The notes below the pieces were generated by a model. That model was not told where the DNA came from, searched no databases, and saw only the letters and a list, made by a program, of their open reading frames with translations. This document shows, piece after piece, positions 34,225 through 45,125 of a DNA stretch of 64,000 nucleotides (position 1 is the first letter of the stretch; every line of letters begins with the position of its first letter). Source of the DNA: Gonatopus flavifemur (taxonomy: Eukaryota > Arthropoda > Insecta > Hymenoptera > Dryinidae). The stretch is taken from the NCBI GenBank assembly GCA_018340375.1, contig JAFFJZ010000053.1, positions 496,001 through 560,000 of the forward strand, written 5' to 3'. Position numbers and translations under genes: made by a program.

Positions 34225-35990
34225 AGTGGAAGCAATGCCTCACATCATCGAAAATCTTTCGACATTATCGAAACGTCAGAGAAAAAGATTAGTAGCTGAA
34301 AAGTTTCACAGATAACAACCCTGAATAATTAGCCCATCAACTGAATCAAAGTGTGAAAAAATTGAGGGAGTGCAGGGACATAACCTCAATCCATTCAATG
34401 GGGAATCTAATCAATCTAATATACTATGTGAGGACAAAAACGATGATGTTTCTTCGAATGATCTTCAACCACATGTAGAATTGGAAAATTGCTCTTCTAT
34501 TGATTCTTGTGTCAACGTCAATCAGCCGATGCGTGATGATACCGAGATCAGGGACAACGTATATGCTAATGATATCGACGATGGCAGTTTTGCTCCAGTG
34601 AATGAGAGTGGATTTTTATTTTCAAATGAACATCAACAAAATAGTTCATCTTTACGAAAATATCTCAGAGATTTGTTTATGTGCCATGAAATCAGTAGAA
34701 ATTCCGCAGATGCTTGATTGAAAATACTAAACAATCATGGATTGGATGTTCTACTCTCTTCAAAAAGTTCATTTCAAACGCCCAGGGCAATGGTTGAAAT
34801 CGTGAATATGGAGCCAGATAATTGCTATCATTCAGGTTTTGAAAAAATACTGACTCAATCTGTGGAAAAATATTACCCATTGAACGACTTTCCATCAAAC
34901 ATGAAAATAAATCTCAATATAAACGGAATGCCTTTAACAAATGGTTCCAGCAGTGTATTTTGGCCGATCTCCAAGCAGCAACGGAAGTTCAAAGTATATA
35001 CGAAATAGAAACGTTCGTAGAATGTACGAATAAGATACGAAGATCATATAATGAACGTTCATAGAATATTCGAATGAGGCTGTTCTAAATGTATTTAGAA
35101 CGTACGTAATACATCCGAAATGTACGATATTCATTCAATCGACGTTCGATTGACGTACCGTCGTATATTCGATTACATACGTTCGATGAATGTGCATAAC
35201 ACCTATGAAACGGTCTCTTGGAATGTACATAGAACATATTTCGAATATTCTAAGAACGTTCATAGTATATTCTGGTGCTACTTGGGTTTTAGCTGCCATT
35301 CGAGAGAATTTTCATACTGAGCCTTTTGTCATATGGATATATCATGGTTACAAGAAACCCAAAGATTCCAATGATTATTTGAAATATTTTGTGGTAGATG
35401 CCCTTGATGTGATTGATAATATGATCATATGAGGATCATCTCTATGAGGATAGTGATGAACAACAAATGAATTTCAGTCGAAATGAATTGTTTTATATGT
35501 GACGTACCTGAAAACTCATTTGTCACGCATACCGCTGGTCATAATGGATATTATGGTTGCCATCAGTGCTCTCAAAGAGGTAAAAGCATCAAGAATCGCG
35601 TGACATTCCTTGAAATATCTGCTCCACTGAGGACAGATACATCATTCATGTTACAAGAACAAGAAGCGCATCATACAGGAACTTCTCTGTTTGAAAGATT
35701 GAAAATTAGTATGGTTTCATGCTTCCCTATAGATTATATACATCTCGTTTGCCTGGGTGCAATGAAAAAACTATTGAAATGATGGAAGAAAGGAGGGAAA
35801 ACTGTACAAATGTCGAAAGAATGTCAGAAAAATGCTTCAAAACAATTGTTATCATTATCTAAATTTATATCCGACGGATTTTCTAGGAAACCAAGGTCTC
35901 TTGAATACTTTCATCAGTTCCAGGCCACTGAATTTAAACAAATTTCACCCATAATATTTACAAAAAATTTATCGCTTCTAATTCACTAAA
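34225..35990 (+). pseudogene. CACTA/EnSpm-like transposase relic
   Basis: A broken plus-strand transposase. Near 34230 it reads SLSTLSKRQRKRLVAEKF, a basic start. A frame then runs to 34717 ending in LRKYLRDLFMCHEISRNSAD; after one stop the next (34718-35008) has MEPDNCYHSGFEKILTQ and LNINGMPLTNGSSSVFWPIS. After a repeat insertion it resumes with HTEPFVIWIYHGYKKPKDSN, then CFICDVPENSF, GYYGCHQCSQRGK, a CFPIDYIHLVCLGAMKKLL block and, near 35877, FSRKPRSLEYFHQFQATEFK. This order of a DG(M/L)PL..FWPI strand, a paired-Cys ICD.P../GYYGC..C region and a DYxHLVCLG motif is how I recognise animal CACTA/EnSpm-type (tnp2-like) transposases. The superfamily name is inference; several stops and frame changes make it dead. 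Confidence 0.5.
35000..35286. repeat. Palindrome-rich insert in the CACTA-like relic
   Basis: The transposase reading breaks after FWPIS and returns at about 35290. The intervening DNA is built of ACGTTC(G/A)TAGAA and GAATATTCGAA-type self-complementary words and ends GGTGCTACTTGGGT. A similar stretch ending GGTGTTACTTGGGT occurs at about 6360-6460. It is likely a non-autonomous element. Confidence 0.45.
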
Positions 35991-36015
35991 TATTCATGGG
36001 AACTAAAAATCGATA

Positions 36016-36248
36016 TGGCGGTTTGGTATACCGGGATAACCTCAAAATTATGCTAGGTAATCCAAATTTTGGAACATCAACGATATGCCAACAATAAAGC
36101 ATTGAACAATTCTAAAACCGACTTATTAGTTGGACTGATTCAGTTTTAGAGTCGTTTCTGATGCTTTATTGTTCAAATACTGTTAATTTTTCAAACTCGA
36201 AACTGATGAGAGTAATACTAAGGTTATGTCACTATACCAGACCGCCAT
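36016..36248. mobile_element. 233-bp MITE with ATGGCGGTYTGGTATA ends
   Basis: ATGGCGGTTTGGTATACCGG at the left pairs with the inverse ending at 36248 (ACTATACCAGACCGCCAT). The match weakens inward but includes ATAACCT and AAAGCATTGAACAAT/ATGCTTTATTGTTCAA blocks. No convincing target duplication. Non-coding. Confidence 0.6.
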
Positions 36249-36932
36249 TGCTGTTTTAGTCCGTGATCGACACGCCATCATATGAATAAATATGACCGTA
36301 ATCGAAATACGGTTTGTGGTCATCCTATGAAGTTGCATACCCCTGATCAAAGTACAGTGATCAGTGTTCTCTTTGAACTTCATAGTTTCAACCGGTGATC
36401 AATTCATTGTTGCGTTTGTTACCACCTGTTTTTTTGCGTTGAAAGAAGTTTATTTCAAAAGTTTCAACTCTTATACAAAGTTATGAATCGTGGTATCTGG
36501 TTCGTGATAACAAAGTCTCAGAAGAGGGCAATACGTTGTCGTATTTTGATGAATATATACATCTGGAATATCTTTGATACTTAGAGTAGTACCATCATCA
36601 TCATTTGAGGTTAGCTTGTAACTAGCTCAAACTCTCTGAAGTAGTACCGCCGTCAATAAAGGTTTATATTTTCTTAGGGTTACAAATGTATCAAAATACA
36701 CGTTTTTTAATAAATTCAGAAAATTGTACAACCTTTTCCACGTTCAGTAATCATTGAATTTTCAAGATATGTTTGAAAAATTTTGTTCAGAATTCCAAAA
36801 TATATATTAAAAATATTCGAAATTATTGAGTAATTCATATGTGTTTCAATCGTACTTGTGAAATACCACAATGTAATATCAATTGGCACCTCGTTGGGAT
36901 TTTACTAAATGGACATTATTTTTTACTTTTAG
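36249..36932. other. Unassigned AT-rich sequence
   Basis: No gene or repeat was supported. The last bases (ACTTTTAG before the ATG at 36933) could be an acceptor site for the DUF4806-like exon. Confidence 0.35.
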
Positions 36933-37202
36933 ATGGCATCGATAACTCAGGACACACATTCATCATGTGCTGATACGAGCGTATTACTCCCTCAATCCCC
37001 TTATGCAGTCGTGACGTTGATTGATGAAATTGAAAATGGTAGTGAGGTAGTTTCAGAGGTTCCGAGCATTTGGATCACTCTTAATAAAACCCAATGTTGG
37101 TGGCCAAAAAGTGAACAAATTCATATGTTGATGACTTCCCAAACAGTACCAAATGCGGATGACACCAAATGGAAGTTACATAATGTTGTCGTACCATGTT
37201 GA
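36933..37202 (+). pseudogene. DUF4806-like protein, N-terminal piece
   Basis: The frame reads SPYAVVTLIDEIENGSEVV, then PSIWITLNKTQCWWP and a WKLHNVVVP end, before a stop at 37200. This is the typical opening of a class of insect proteins (a YAVVxF strand, a VPxxW turn and a C-Y/W-WP motif) that later carry a DUF4806 domain and are often encoded by CACTA-like transposons. The expected splice donor after the W..H/Y segment is not evident. Other pieces in the same strand and order lie at 42296-42600 and 46790-47225. Confidence 0.4.
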
Positions 37203-37739
37203 AAAGCTCCGATGAAACCACATAAAAAACATTTGAAACAGATATTTTAATCAGAAATTGATGAGTATTCGTCCCAGGAATTCCCCATTCATGCTCATTC
37301 AATTTGATATTCCATAATCATCAAGTTTCCACGAGTATCTTATAAAAGTATTCTTATTGCTCCTGTTATTTATGAGCAGTACTGGATTGACGTCAGTTGT
37401 TATCAGCATGGAAGAGGATTAGCTGGAATTAGTTAAAATTGGATTCTATGAGATTTCAAACGCTGTTTGAAAACCTATCATTTCATCAGCATCTTTCTGT
37501 TCTGCTATCCAATGGTCTGATTCATTCTTCCCTATGATTTTCACGAGGATTTCTAAAGTATATGAAATTTCATATGCGTATGTGGAATTCGTTTTACATT
37601 TTTATCAGCATTTCCACGCCTTCTTCTGAACTATATTAGTGGGGTTAAATGAGTATTTCCAGATCTTCTTCTGAATTATGCCTGTTCGAAAAGACCAATA
37701 GAAACCGATTGGCGAAATCCTAATGGAATCAATGATACT

Positions 37740-38015
37740 TTATCGGTTTCTATTCGGTCAGTGTTACAGCACCTATAGGGTTTCTATGAGATTCTAAGAG
37801 GAATCCGATGTTCCATGGGTTTCTATCAGCATGATCGGCACAACCTGATTAATACTGATAGGAATAAAATATCTTATCAGTTTCTATGCGCTTAGTGTCA
37901 CAGCACCTATGGGAATTCATCGGATTTTTCAGACAGGGATATTAATAAGGTTCAATGAGCATTATTACTCAGAATACTTACCATCGTCAAAAAGACACCA
38001 TCTGCAATTCTATAA
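37740..38015. repeat. Two ~137-bp tandem units
   Basis: TATC(G/A)GTTTCTAT(T/G)CG is followed by AGTGT(T/C)ACAGCACCTAT at about 37740 and again at about 37877. Several GGTTTCTATYAG words elsewhere in 37600-37900 suggest older units. Not coding. Confidence 0.45.
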
Positions 38016-38199
38016 TATCTATAATACCAATAGTTTATCCCTAGTTATAAGTATCATCACTTCTATCGCTCAACATACTGCTGATCAAGAAACATTCATC
38101 AATAATATGGTTTTTGTGAAAACTCGTCATTATAACCATTTACGAGCATCGAATCTCACATTTTGCATCTTCAACTGGATTACTGAATTACTCCAAAAT

Positions 38200-38420
38200 T
38201 CTGACATGATCCAGCAAGAGTGACCACATTTTCATATTCAGCGACTCAAATAACGTACGGAGAGTGTTCTCCCAACCCAGATGCAGGATATTTGAATAGG
38301 AGAGGACTTTCTTGACCTATAATACTCAATCATCCCAAAATCCTGACGTGATGGACCATATTTCCGTATCCAGAGACCCAAAAAACGTTGGGAGAGTGTT
38401 CTCTCATCCCAGAAGCAGGT
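38200..38420. repeat. Two ~132-bp tandem units
   Basis: TGACCACATTTTCATATTCA...GAGAGTGTTCTCCCAACCCA (from about 38221) is repeated from about 38353 as GGACCATATTTCCGTATCCA...GAGAGTGTTCTCTCATCCCA. The units are diverged. Confidence 0.5.
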
Positions 38421-38482
38421 TACTTTTTTTTGTCAACCTGTCATTGATGAACTGAAATGGCTAAACAGAAGAATTCACTTAC

Positions 38483-38658
38483 TGGATTGTTCTCAGCCAG
38501 TTTTTTATTCAAAATTCTTTGCAAATCAGGAATCAATGTTTTCTTCTTTGATTTTTGAATAATTTCTGGTTCATCAGCTGGCGCAGAAGATAATATCGCT
38601 GGAGGAGGCACCTTTATACTTTCGGTCTCAACTCTCTTCGACAACGGTTCCTTGGAAT
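38483..38658 (-). CDS. Candidate host-gene exon (downstream of 39109-39183)
   Basis: A minus-strand exon of 176 bp bounded by a CTTTTAAG acceptor and a perfect CCA|GTAAGTG donor. It completes a codon split with the preceding exon (G + AT gives Asp) and then stays open: SKEPLSKRVETESIKVPPPA, followed by a Pro/Ala-rich stretch and KSKKKTLIPDLQRILNKKLA. It ends in phase 0. The product is basic and low in hydrophobic residues; no domain is recognised. The neighbouring exon, phase agreement and strong donor argue for a genuine gene rather than chance. The next downstream exon was not found. Confidence 0.5.
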
Positions 38659-39108
38659 CTTAAAAGATATATTTATTATATAATCAGTGTCGAGATGTGT
38701 GATGAATAGGATCTATTCGTAGGTTATACCTACAATATCTATGATACGTTCAAATTTACTTCGAAGTTTTTACTATTTGAAATAAAAACACATGTTGATG
38801 ATTTATAAAAGAAATAATCGTAAACTTCATTACGAGATCGGAAAGTATAATTCGCAACTGGGGAATTATGAGGATGCTATTCTATTATAATCTTAAGAAT
38901 AGCCCAAGAACTTTGGATATGTTCGAGGTTTGAAACTGATTACTAGATAGATATTGTATCCAATAACTGCTTATACAGCGCGAAGAGTGAATTTATATTG
39001 GGCATCGATAGTTTCAAATGAATTGCTTATGTACCACAAAATGTCTCGTGTAATATCCAGTTATGTGTTTTGTGAAAAACAATGATATCATAAAATAATC
39101 AGACTTAC

Positions 39109-39183
39109 CGGCAGTGAAAACAACAAGTCCCTCTTCAAATACGTCACCATTCTGAATTTTGAATTTTTTTTTGGCTTGTTTTC
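39109..39183 (-). CDS. Candidate host-gene exon (upstream of 38483-38658)
   Basis: A 75-bp minus-strand exon with acceptor AAAATTTCAG and donor GCCG|GTAAGTCTG. It reads (x)KQAKKKFKIQNGDVFEEGLV followed by VFTA and a split codon matching the next exon, separated by an intron of about 450 bp. The preceding exon must end with one base of a codon. No domain is recognised. Whether the open frame at 43050-43231 is the preceding exon is uncertain. Confidence 0.5.
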
Positions 39184-39588
39184 CTGAAATTTTTTTATGG
39201 CACTAACTTCTTTAATGTCGAATGTCTGTGATTTGATGTATTTTACATACGCGAACATCGAAATTATAAATACTTCATCAATTCACAACTCAAATATAGT
39301 GGTTATGAACGACCACAATTGATTAGTAACCGTTAGTTACGTGATAACTGTCATTCGCAAATCATCACGAACCGAATATTGAGGATGGTCCAGGAAGCCG
39401 TGAATTTCTCATCATCGTAAAAATAAAAGAATTAATTCCGAACGATGAATGTTTTTGCACATAAATTCAGACAAAGTTCTTATGTGAATTGTGAGAGTTT
39501 TGTACAAGATGTTTCGAAAATATAATTGAGTTTTCAATACAGTTTGTTTGGAACATCATGTAGTGAATAGACTTGTATACTCAACGGT

Positions 39589-39791
39589 ACCACAGTTCAA
39601 AAAACGCTTTCAATGCATTCATTTTGAATTCTTATAAGTCCCAATGAATTCATTATGTACTCTTTCTGACATCATGTGCTTTCATTTAGGTATCCCCAAA
39701 GCATCGCAGTTCAGAAAGAGTTCCTAATGCATTTATTTTGAATTCTTCTAGTGCCAAATGAATTCATTATGAACTCTTTCTGAACTGTGGT
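39589..39791. mobile_element. ~203-bp MITE with ACCACAGTTCA ends
   Basis: ACCACAGTTCA at the left is inverted as TGAACTGTGGT at the right. Inside are two direct copies of a block with ATGCATT(C/T)ATTTTGAATTCTT and AATGAATTCATTATG, each itself weakly palindromic. No clear target duplication. Confidence 0.5.
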
Positions 39792-42295
39792 GTTGCGTGG
39801 AGTCTGATCGGTTGATAAATTAATAAATATTCACGCATATATTCATTCATTTTGTACAAGGCTCATTACATATAATCATAATTCAATAAGCATCTGATAT
39901 AATGCTGATTAGGGTGGGCCGAAAAAAAATTTTTTTTTTAATTTGAGGAGGGGGGGACTTGAAAGTTTCTTTGGGGTGATAGTGAGGTACTGCAGAAATT
40001 TCAGATTTTCAAAAAAATATTCATCGTCCCCTCATCGACGATAAAGCTCGAAAAGTAAAAGAGCGTGTTCCCACGCTGATTAATGCCGACGCACAAGATA
40101 TTTGGGAACTGTCAATATCACATTGGGTACATAACTGTCCAGACAGCTAATTATAAACACATATTCAACGAAATTCTGAAAAAATTTGTGAGAATTATCC
40201 TAAAATAGAGAGAAAAAAATGTTGAATAGCGCATTTTTCAGTGAACGGCTCATATTCCACTGAATATAACTTGCCAATAAATATTTTAATTTACACTTGG
40301 GAGTTGATACGACATTTGTCTTTCGAAAAAATCCAGCACCGATTGGATTTTCTTCAGCTGAAGCTGATTATCATGCTGTATTATGGAACGATTGATGTGA
40401 TATTTGGACGATATTCTAAGATCCAATACAAAATCATCTGAAACCGCTTGGAAGTCCTTATTCGGGAGTTCCTCGGGGTCAATTACTATAGATCTTATGT
40501 TATGGATGGCAAATTCAAAATGGTGGATCTCATATGGCGGACTAGGATGGAAAGATCAACTAAAATCGGCTGAAACTTTGCACCAGCATGGTTTTCCGGT
40601 CTCTGACTACAAATTTGATATTTGAATTGCGGGCTTTGAAATGGGGGATCTAATATGACGTACTAGGGTTATATTCTGTTCAATTATCCTACCGCATTCA
40701 TCGCGCTTTGCAGTTGATCCCACCTTGAATTTGATATTCGATGTATTAAACATTCGGATACATTTTTTCTGATTTCATTTTGTTCATCTTCCTCATTCTG
40801 GTCATTTAGATTCCTCCATCATCAATTGATTACTCACTCCAATGAGTGATTCACGGAATGACGCACTATGATATGTGAATGATGATTTGAAGCCGATTGT
40901 GGAGGTAAAATTAATTTTTCTTCTTTCCTTATAAATTCACGCCAGTAGTCGACAATCGTCGGTAATCGGTCACCAGCATGGGATCAATAATTTTCAGTTA
41001 TCAACGTTTATAGTTTTCAGTATTGATTTATTTATTTACAACTAAGAAATTGACTCAGACATGATTTTCATTCCGTTCAACAAAAAAATTTGCCCAACAA
41101 AATATTTGTCAAATCAAGTGTTCGGCTATAACAAATGTTGATTAATTCATCCAAATCAGCTCTCTCTAGAAGTATTCAGAAATGGCCGCTGTGTCTTCCT
41201 AGCTAGTAGCTACAGTAGTGCATGATAATATAAACTATAGAGGGATAGGAATGAGAAAAACACATGGATACCATTTGGGTCGAAAGTGCTGATAAAAGCT
41301 GACAAAATCTGGGAATCAAATAGTTGAACTGAAATAATTCATGACTGTATGTTCATTTCCACTATAAATTTTGCTCATGCATTGACCGAGAAATTGCAGA
41401 TTTATACTGATACATCGAGATGAGAAAAATTTTTATACAATCTTATGAAGTTCTGATAAGAAAATACTAACAAACTTGAAAAATGTATTTTTTATGAGAA
41501 AAGTGTGAGTATTTGTCCACGCACTGCTGATAAAACCATATAAAGACAAAGAAATTCAGCTCGTCAGAATCGCGCATAAAATTTTCCAAAAGCTTGATTG
41601 GGTTTTTATCAGTAAATATTCATGAAACAGCATATTGACACTTATAAAAATCAATTTCTGTTGGTCATTATTATTCCCACGTAGAATCTCATTCATGACA
41701 TGATTTTGAATCATCTTATAAAAACTTATACTAAAACAATTCGCATAACCTGATAAATTGTTGCAATCATGCATCGCCATATACTTCCGCATTCATTTTT
41801 TATCACGATCACCAGATACATTCAACAGTCGATGTAGATTCAAAGTAATGCTGATACATTCCGTATCATTATTTGTATGTGCAAACAAAAGGTTGGAAGG
41901 ACTTATAAATCCACATATGTGATACATTGCTTCTGCTCATATAAATTCTTTCGGATCATCGATGCTCATAAAATCTGTATGGTTTTTTATCAGACTTTAT
42001 GAGACCTTTTCAACAGGGTAGGAAAACACTATGGTGAGTTCGTCAGATTCAAATTCCTTTCAAACCATTTGTAATATTTCATATTGGTATAACAGGTTGA
42101 GATGATGGAAAATTATAATTATAATTTATGTATTTATCTAAACATAATCTGAACATATACCTAATTATGAATGGAATACATATAATGTAATATATATTCG
42201 ACAAGAAAGCATCCTATTCCTTCAAATGCTTCAGATAAAGCCAGACGAAAAGCTACATAAATGAACGAAACAACTGATGACAGCTCTAAACTGAA
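39792..42295. other. Intergenic; one old repeat unit
   Basis: No gene is supported across about 2.5 kb. At 39911 a TE-like end (AGGGTGGGCCGAAAAAAAAT) is seen without a partner. At about 40490-40660 lies one inverse unit of the CCGCCATAT family (CAAATTCAAAATGGTGGATC, ATATGGCGGACTAGG). Frames around 41556-41792 have no domain. Confidence 0.35.
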
Positions 42296-42600
42296 CACGA
42301 GTCGAAACCGAAAGGATGTGAACAACGTAGAAAAATAAAAAATTCCAAATATCTCGTGAGTGATGAACATGAAAACGAAAATGCAAATGACAATGAAAAT
42401 TAAAATGAAAATGAAGAGACCGGTGACGAACAGCAAGAAATATGTAACACTACAAGTAATGGTGAAGTTAACGGAGACAAGAATGAAATTGAACCCAGAA
42501 ATGGACGCACAGATGAAGATGGGAACAATTCTTCGAGTGAGGATGATGAGGCTGAAAATCGGAATATACCTTTACCACCTAAATTCGCCCTAATACAACC
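42296..42600 (+). pseudogene. DUF4806-like protein, acidic middle piece
   Basis: The frame reads CEQRRKIKNSKYLVSDEHEN, an EN-repeat, then EETGDEQQEICNTTSNGEVN and ends near EDDEAENRNIPLPPKF. A basic KRRK(x)KSKY segment followed by a long acidic linker and a PLPPKF motif is the usual middle of DUF4806-type proteins. One TAA interrupts the GAA-AAT run. It is in the same strand and order as 36933-37202 and 46790-47225. Confidence 0.4.
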
Positions 42601-42694
42601 ATCGACTATTGATGCGTTACATTATGTGGGTTACATCAAGCGTATGCGAATCATACCTATTCTGACTTCTAATAATATCTATCAGTAGCTCATT

Positions 42695-42790
42695 CCAATG
42701 ACGATTCATGACTCAGCGGATAAAACCTTCGTCTGCCATCATCGAAAGTCATCGGTTCGACCCTCGCTACGGGGTGCAATTTTTTTATTT
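42695..42790 (+). mobile_element. tRNA-derived SINE head
   Basis: A tRNA-like region contains an A-box-like ATGACTCAGCGGATA (42708-42722) and a B-box GGTTCGACCCTCG (42754-42766), 33 bases apart, as in a tRNA promoter. A T-rich stretch follows. The body probably continues to about 43000, but its end is unclear. Different from the SINE at 53918. Confidence 0.6.
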
Positions 42791-43049
42791 GGGTTTCACA
42801 AATTGTATACGCTTCCTTTGCTCCAATTCCCTCTCCACATACTTTTTGTATCCCTCATATTCAACCTTCGAATAATTTTCATTATCGTTTTGGTTACCCT
42901 CCAACATACGCTTCGTTTACTCTTCCTTCCCGCTTCCATTCTCACCAGGGCTCATATAATTTTGTCATGTCAATTCAACTTCTTATATGAATTAATCAAT
43001 GAATTCAATTTTTACTAATGATATGTATCCAATTTTTAACAACACCAAT

Positions 43050-43231
43050 ATTACTCACAAATACTTGTGAAATTAAGATTATAAATGAATGTTGTGTTTT
43101 GATACCCATGAGAAGATGCTTTGCATATTTGTGGACGTTTTTTCGTTACTGGTGCATCTGTATAAAAATTTTGAATTTTCGGATTGTTTGAAAGGTTGCT
43201 TCGGGTCTGTTCGAAATAGTTACCGAAAGTA
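43050..43231 (-). CDS. Candidate host exon, uncertain
   Basis: On the minus strand a good acceptor (AAAACTCTCACAG) is followed by an open frame GTFGNYFEQTRSNLSNNPKI, then QNFYTDAPVTKKRPQICKA and SSHG. Possible donors are GTATCA after SSHG, GTATTT, or the strong GTGAGT near 43053; none joins the 39183 exon in frame without doubt. It reads like protein, but no domain is recognised. Confidence 0.3.
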
Positions 43232-43296
43232 CCCTGTGAGAGTTTTATACAACGTAAAAAGTACGTTGCTATCATGAAGTTTTGGTTTATCAAATA

Positions 43297-43461
43297 CAGT
43301 AGAACCTCGCTTATCCAGCTCTCTGTTAACCGAGACTCCGCTTTATCCAAAGTAGAATTTCCCCGTATCACCTTGGATAAACTGTGTCTTTCCGTATTAT
43401 CCGAGGTAAACTCTTCAAGTAGACTCTCCCCACATTACCCCGGATGAATGAGGTTCTACTG
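43297..43461. mobile_element. 165-bp pogo/Tigger-type MITE
   Basis: CAGTAGAACCTCGCTTATCC at the left and the inverse ATGAATGAGGTTCTACTG at the right are flanked by TA (43295-43296 and 43462-43463). CAGTARAACCTCRCTTATCC-type ends are characteristic of pogo/Tigger MITEs. Internal TTATCC-like words recur (CTTTATCC, ATTATCCGAG). Non-coding. Confidence 0.8.
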
Positions 43462-43834
43462 TATACATAATATAATACTTACCTCTATTGAGGGTGACCA
43501 CCTCCCCGTGGATGATTGCGGGTCTTCCAGGGGGATATTCATGATACCTGTCCTCGATATCCTTTTTATCGATCCCTGGTAGTATCTGCTTCCTTAACGT
43601 GGTGGGGAGGATAAGTATCTCAGAGTTGGATCTTTTTTTGAGTGGAATGAACTACTCAAGAGAAAGAATACAAACTGAGAGAATTGGGAGATTCGATATT
43701 GAGATCAGAATTCGACAAGGGTTTGAAAGAATTGAAAAATAATAAAGCGCCAGGCATAGATGGCATAAGTGCGGACCTTATGAAAGCCTCCAGTGAAGGA
43801 ACTCGTGACGCACTGTTTGAATTGATTGGAGATA

Positions 43835-45125
43835 CAGGTTGGTTGAAAAGTTCCTGCGCTCACCGAAAGATAGCACTGCTAGCTCAAAACTTTTTTTTTC
43901 TCGAGTTGGTATATCTGTCCTGACAACACATGCAAAGTTACAAGTCATTCTGTCAATTCATTCTTTGTTCACAAGCCATTTGAAGTTGACGTGTCATTGA
44001 TTTTTCTTAATATGGAAAAAATTGAATCTCGTGCTGTCATTAGATTCTTTGTTTTGAAGGGTTCGAAAGCAAAGGAAATTTATGAACAATTGTTAGAAGT
44101 GTATAAGGAGTCCTCACCGTCAAAACGCACCGTTGAATTTTGGGCTGGTGAATTTAAACGTAGTCGTACTAGCCTTGAACACGATCCACGCGAAGGACGA
44201 CCAAAAACTGCAACCACAGCAGAAATCATTGAGCATGTACATGATATGGTTAGTGAAGATCCAAGTTTGACTAAGCGTGAAATTGCTAATGCCATAGACA
44301 TTTCAGACGAAGGAGTACTCCATATTTTACATGAAGAATTACGTATGAAAAAACTGTTTGGAAAGTTAGTGCCGCACACGTTAACAATTCAACAAAAACT
44401 GGATCGAAAACAAATTTCTCAGCGTAATTTGGAGCGTGTTAAGCAGAATAAAACCGACTTCTTGCGTCGTTTTATAACTATGGATGAGACTTGGATCTAC
44501 CACCATGATCCTAAATTGAAACAAGAACGTTTACAGTGGACTGAAGCTGGTTGTTCAGCTCCAAAGCAGGTGAAGTCACAACAATCAGCAAAGAAGGTTA
44601 TGGCATCAGTTTTTTGGGATGCAAAAGGAATTTTGTTCATTGATGATCTTCAGAAAAGTAAAACAATCAACTCCGAATATCACTGCAGCCTTTTGGATCA
44701 GCTGGATGTAGAAATTCGCGAGAAAAGACCTGGTTTGAAGAAGAAAAAAATCATTTTTCATCAAGATAATGCACCTGCTCACAAAAGTGTTTTGACGATG
44801 GCTAAATTCAAAGAACTCAAGTACGAATTGCTTGAACATCCACCGTATTCGCCAGATTTGGCTCCTAGCGACTACTATCTCTTCAGAAATCTCAAACAAT
44901 TCCTTCGTGGAAAGCATTTTTCGCCGAATGAAGAGGCCATAGCAGCCGTAGACGATTATTTTGCAGAGCTTCCGGAAAACCATTATAAGGATGGGATAAA
45001 ATTATTGGAAGATCATTGGAACAAGTGTATTGAGCTTCTAGGAGGTTATATTGAATAAAAAAATATATTTCGTAACAAAAACAGTATTCTTTCATTTCGA
45101 ACGCAGAAACTTTTCAACCAACCTG
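43835..45125 (+). mobile_element. Complete mariner nested in the LINE
   Basis: A 1291-bp element with inverted ends CAGGTTGGTTGAAAAGTT (C/T)CTGCG, flanked by TA (43833-43834, 45126-45127). The paralogous empty site in LINE copy A (GAGATATGTACGAA on the minus strand near 17050) shows a single TA, proving the duplication. Single open transposase, no internal insertions. This is the youngest layer of a three-level nest. Confidence 0.95.
44012..45058 (+). CDS. Mariner (DD34D) transposase, apparently intact
   Basis: A cut-and-paste transposase of 348 residues from ATG 44012; there is no other ATG nearby upstream. The N-terminal two helix-turn-helix units (about residues 1-110) bind the TIR (SLTKREIANAIDISDEGVLH). 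Then come the LVPHTL linker (counterpart of WVPHEL), the first catalytic Asp in ITMDETWIYHHDP, the second in FHQDNAPAHKSV, and the third in HPPYSPDLAPSDYYLF; exactly 34 residues separate the last two. All signature residues are present and length matches the family (about 345). TIR and protein wording resemble irritans-type mariners; this is inference. It could still encode active enzyme. It lies in the same orientation as the host LINE. Confidence 0.93.
   Translation: MEKIESRAVIRFFVLKGSKAKEIYEQLLEVYKESSPSKRTVEFWAGEFKRSRTSLEHDPREGRPKTATTAEIIEHVHDMVSEDPSLTKREIANAIDISDEGVLHILHEELRMKKLFGKLVPHTLTIQQKLDRKQISQRNLERVKQNKTDFLRRFITMDETWIYHHDPKLKQERLQWTEAGCSAPKQVKSQQSAKKVMASVFWDAKGILFIDDLQKSKTINSEYHCSLLDQLDVEIREKRPGLKKKKIIFHQDNAPAHKSVLTMAKFKELKYELLEHPPYSPDLAPSDYYLFRNLKQFLRGKHFSPNEEAIAAVDDYFAELPENHYKDGIKLLEDHWNKCIELLGGYIE

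Noticed and set aside
37985..38010. A 20-bp minus-strand microexon between TTGCAG and GTAAGTATT
   Set aside because: In the phase required by the upstream exon it contains an immediate stop, and it lies in tandem-repeat sequence.
38408..38482. Terminal exon after 38483 using the TTTAGCCATTTCAG acceptor
   Set aside because: It would require an intron of about 31 bp, below normal insect intron length.
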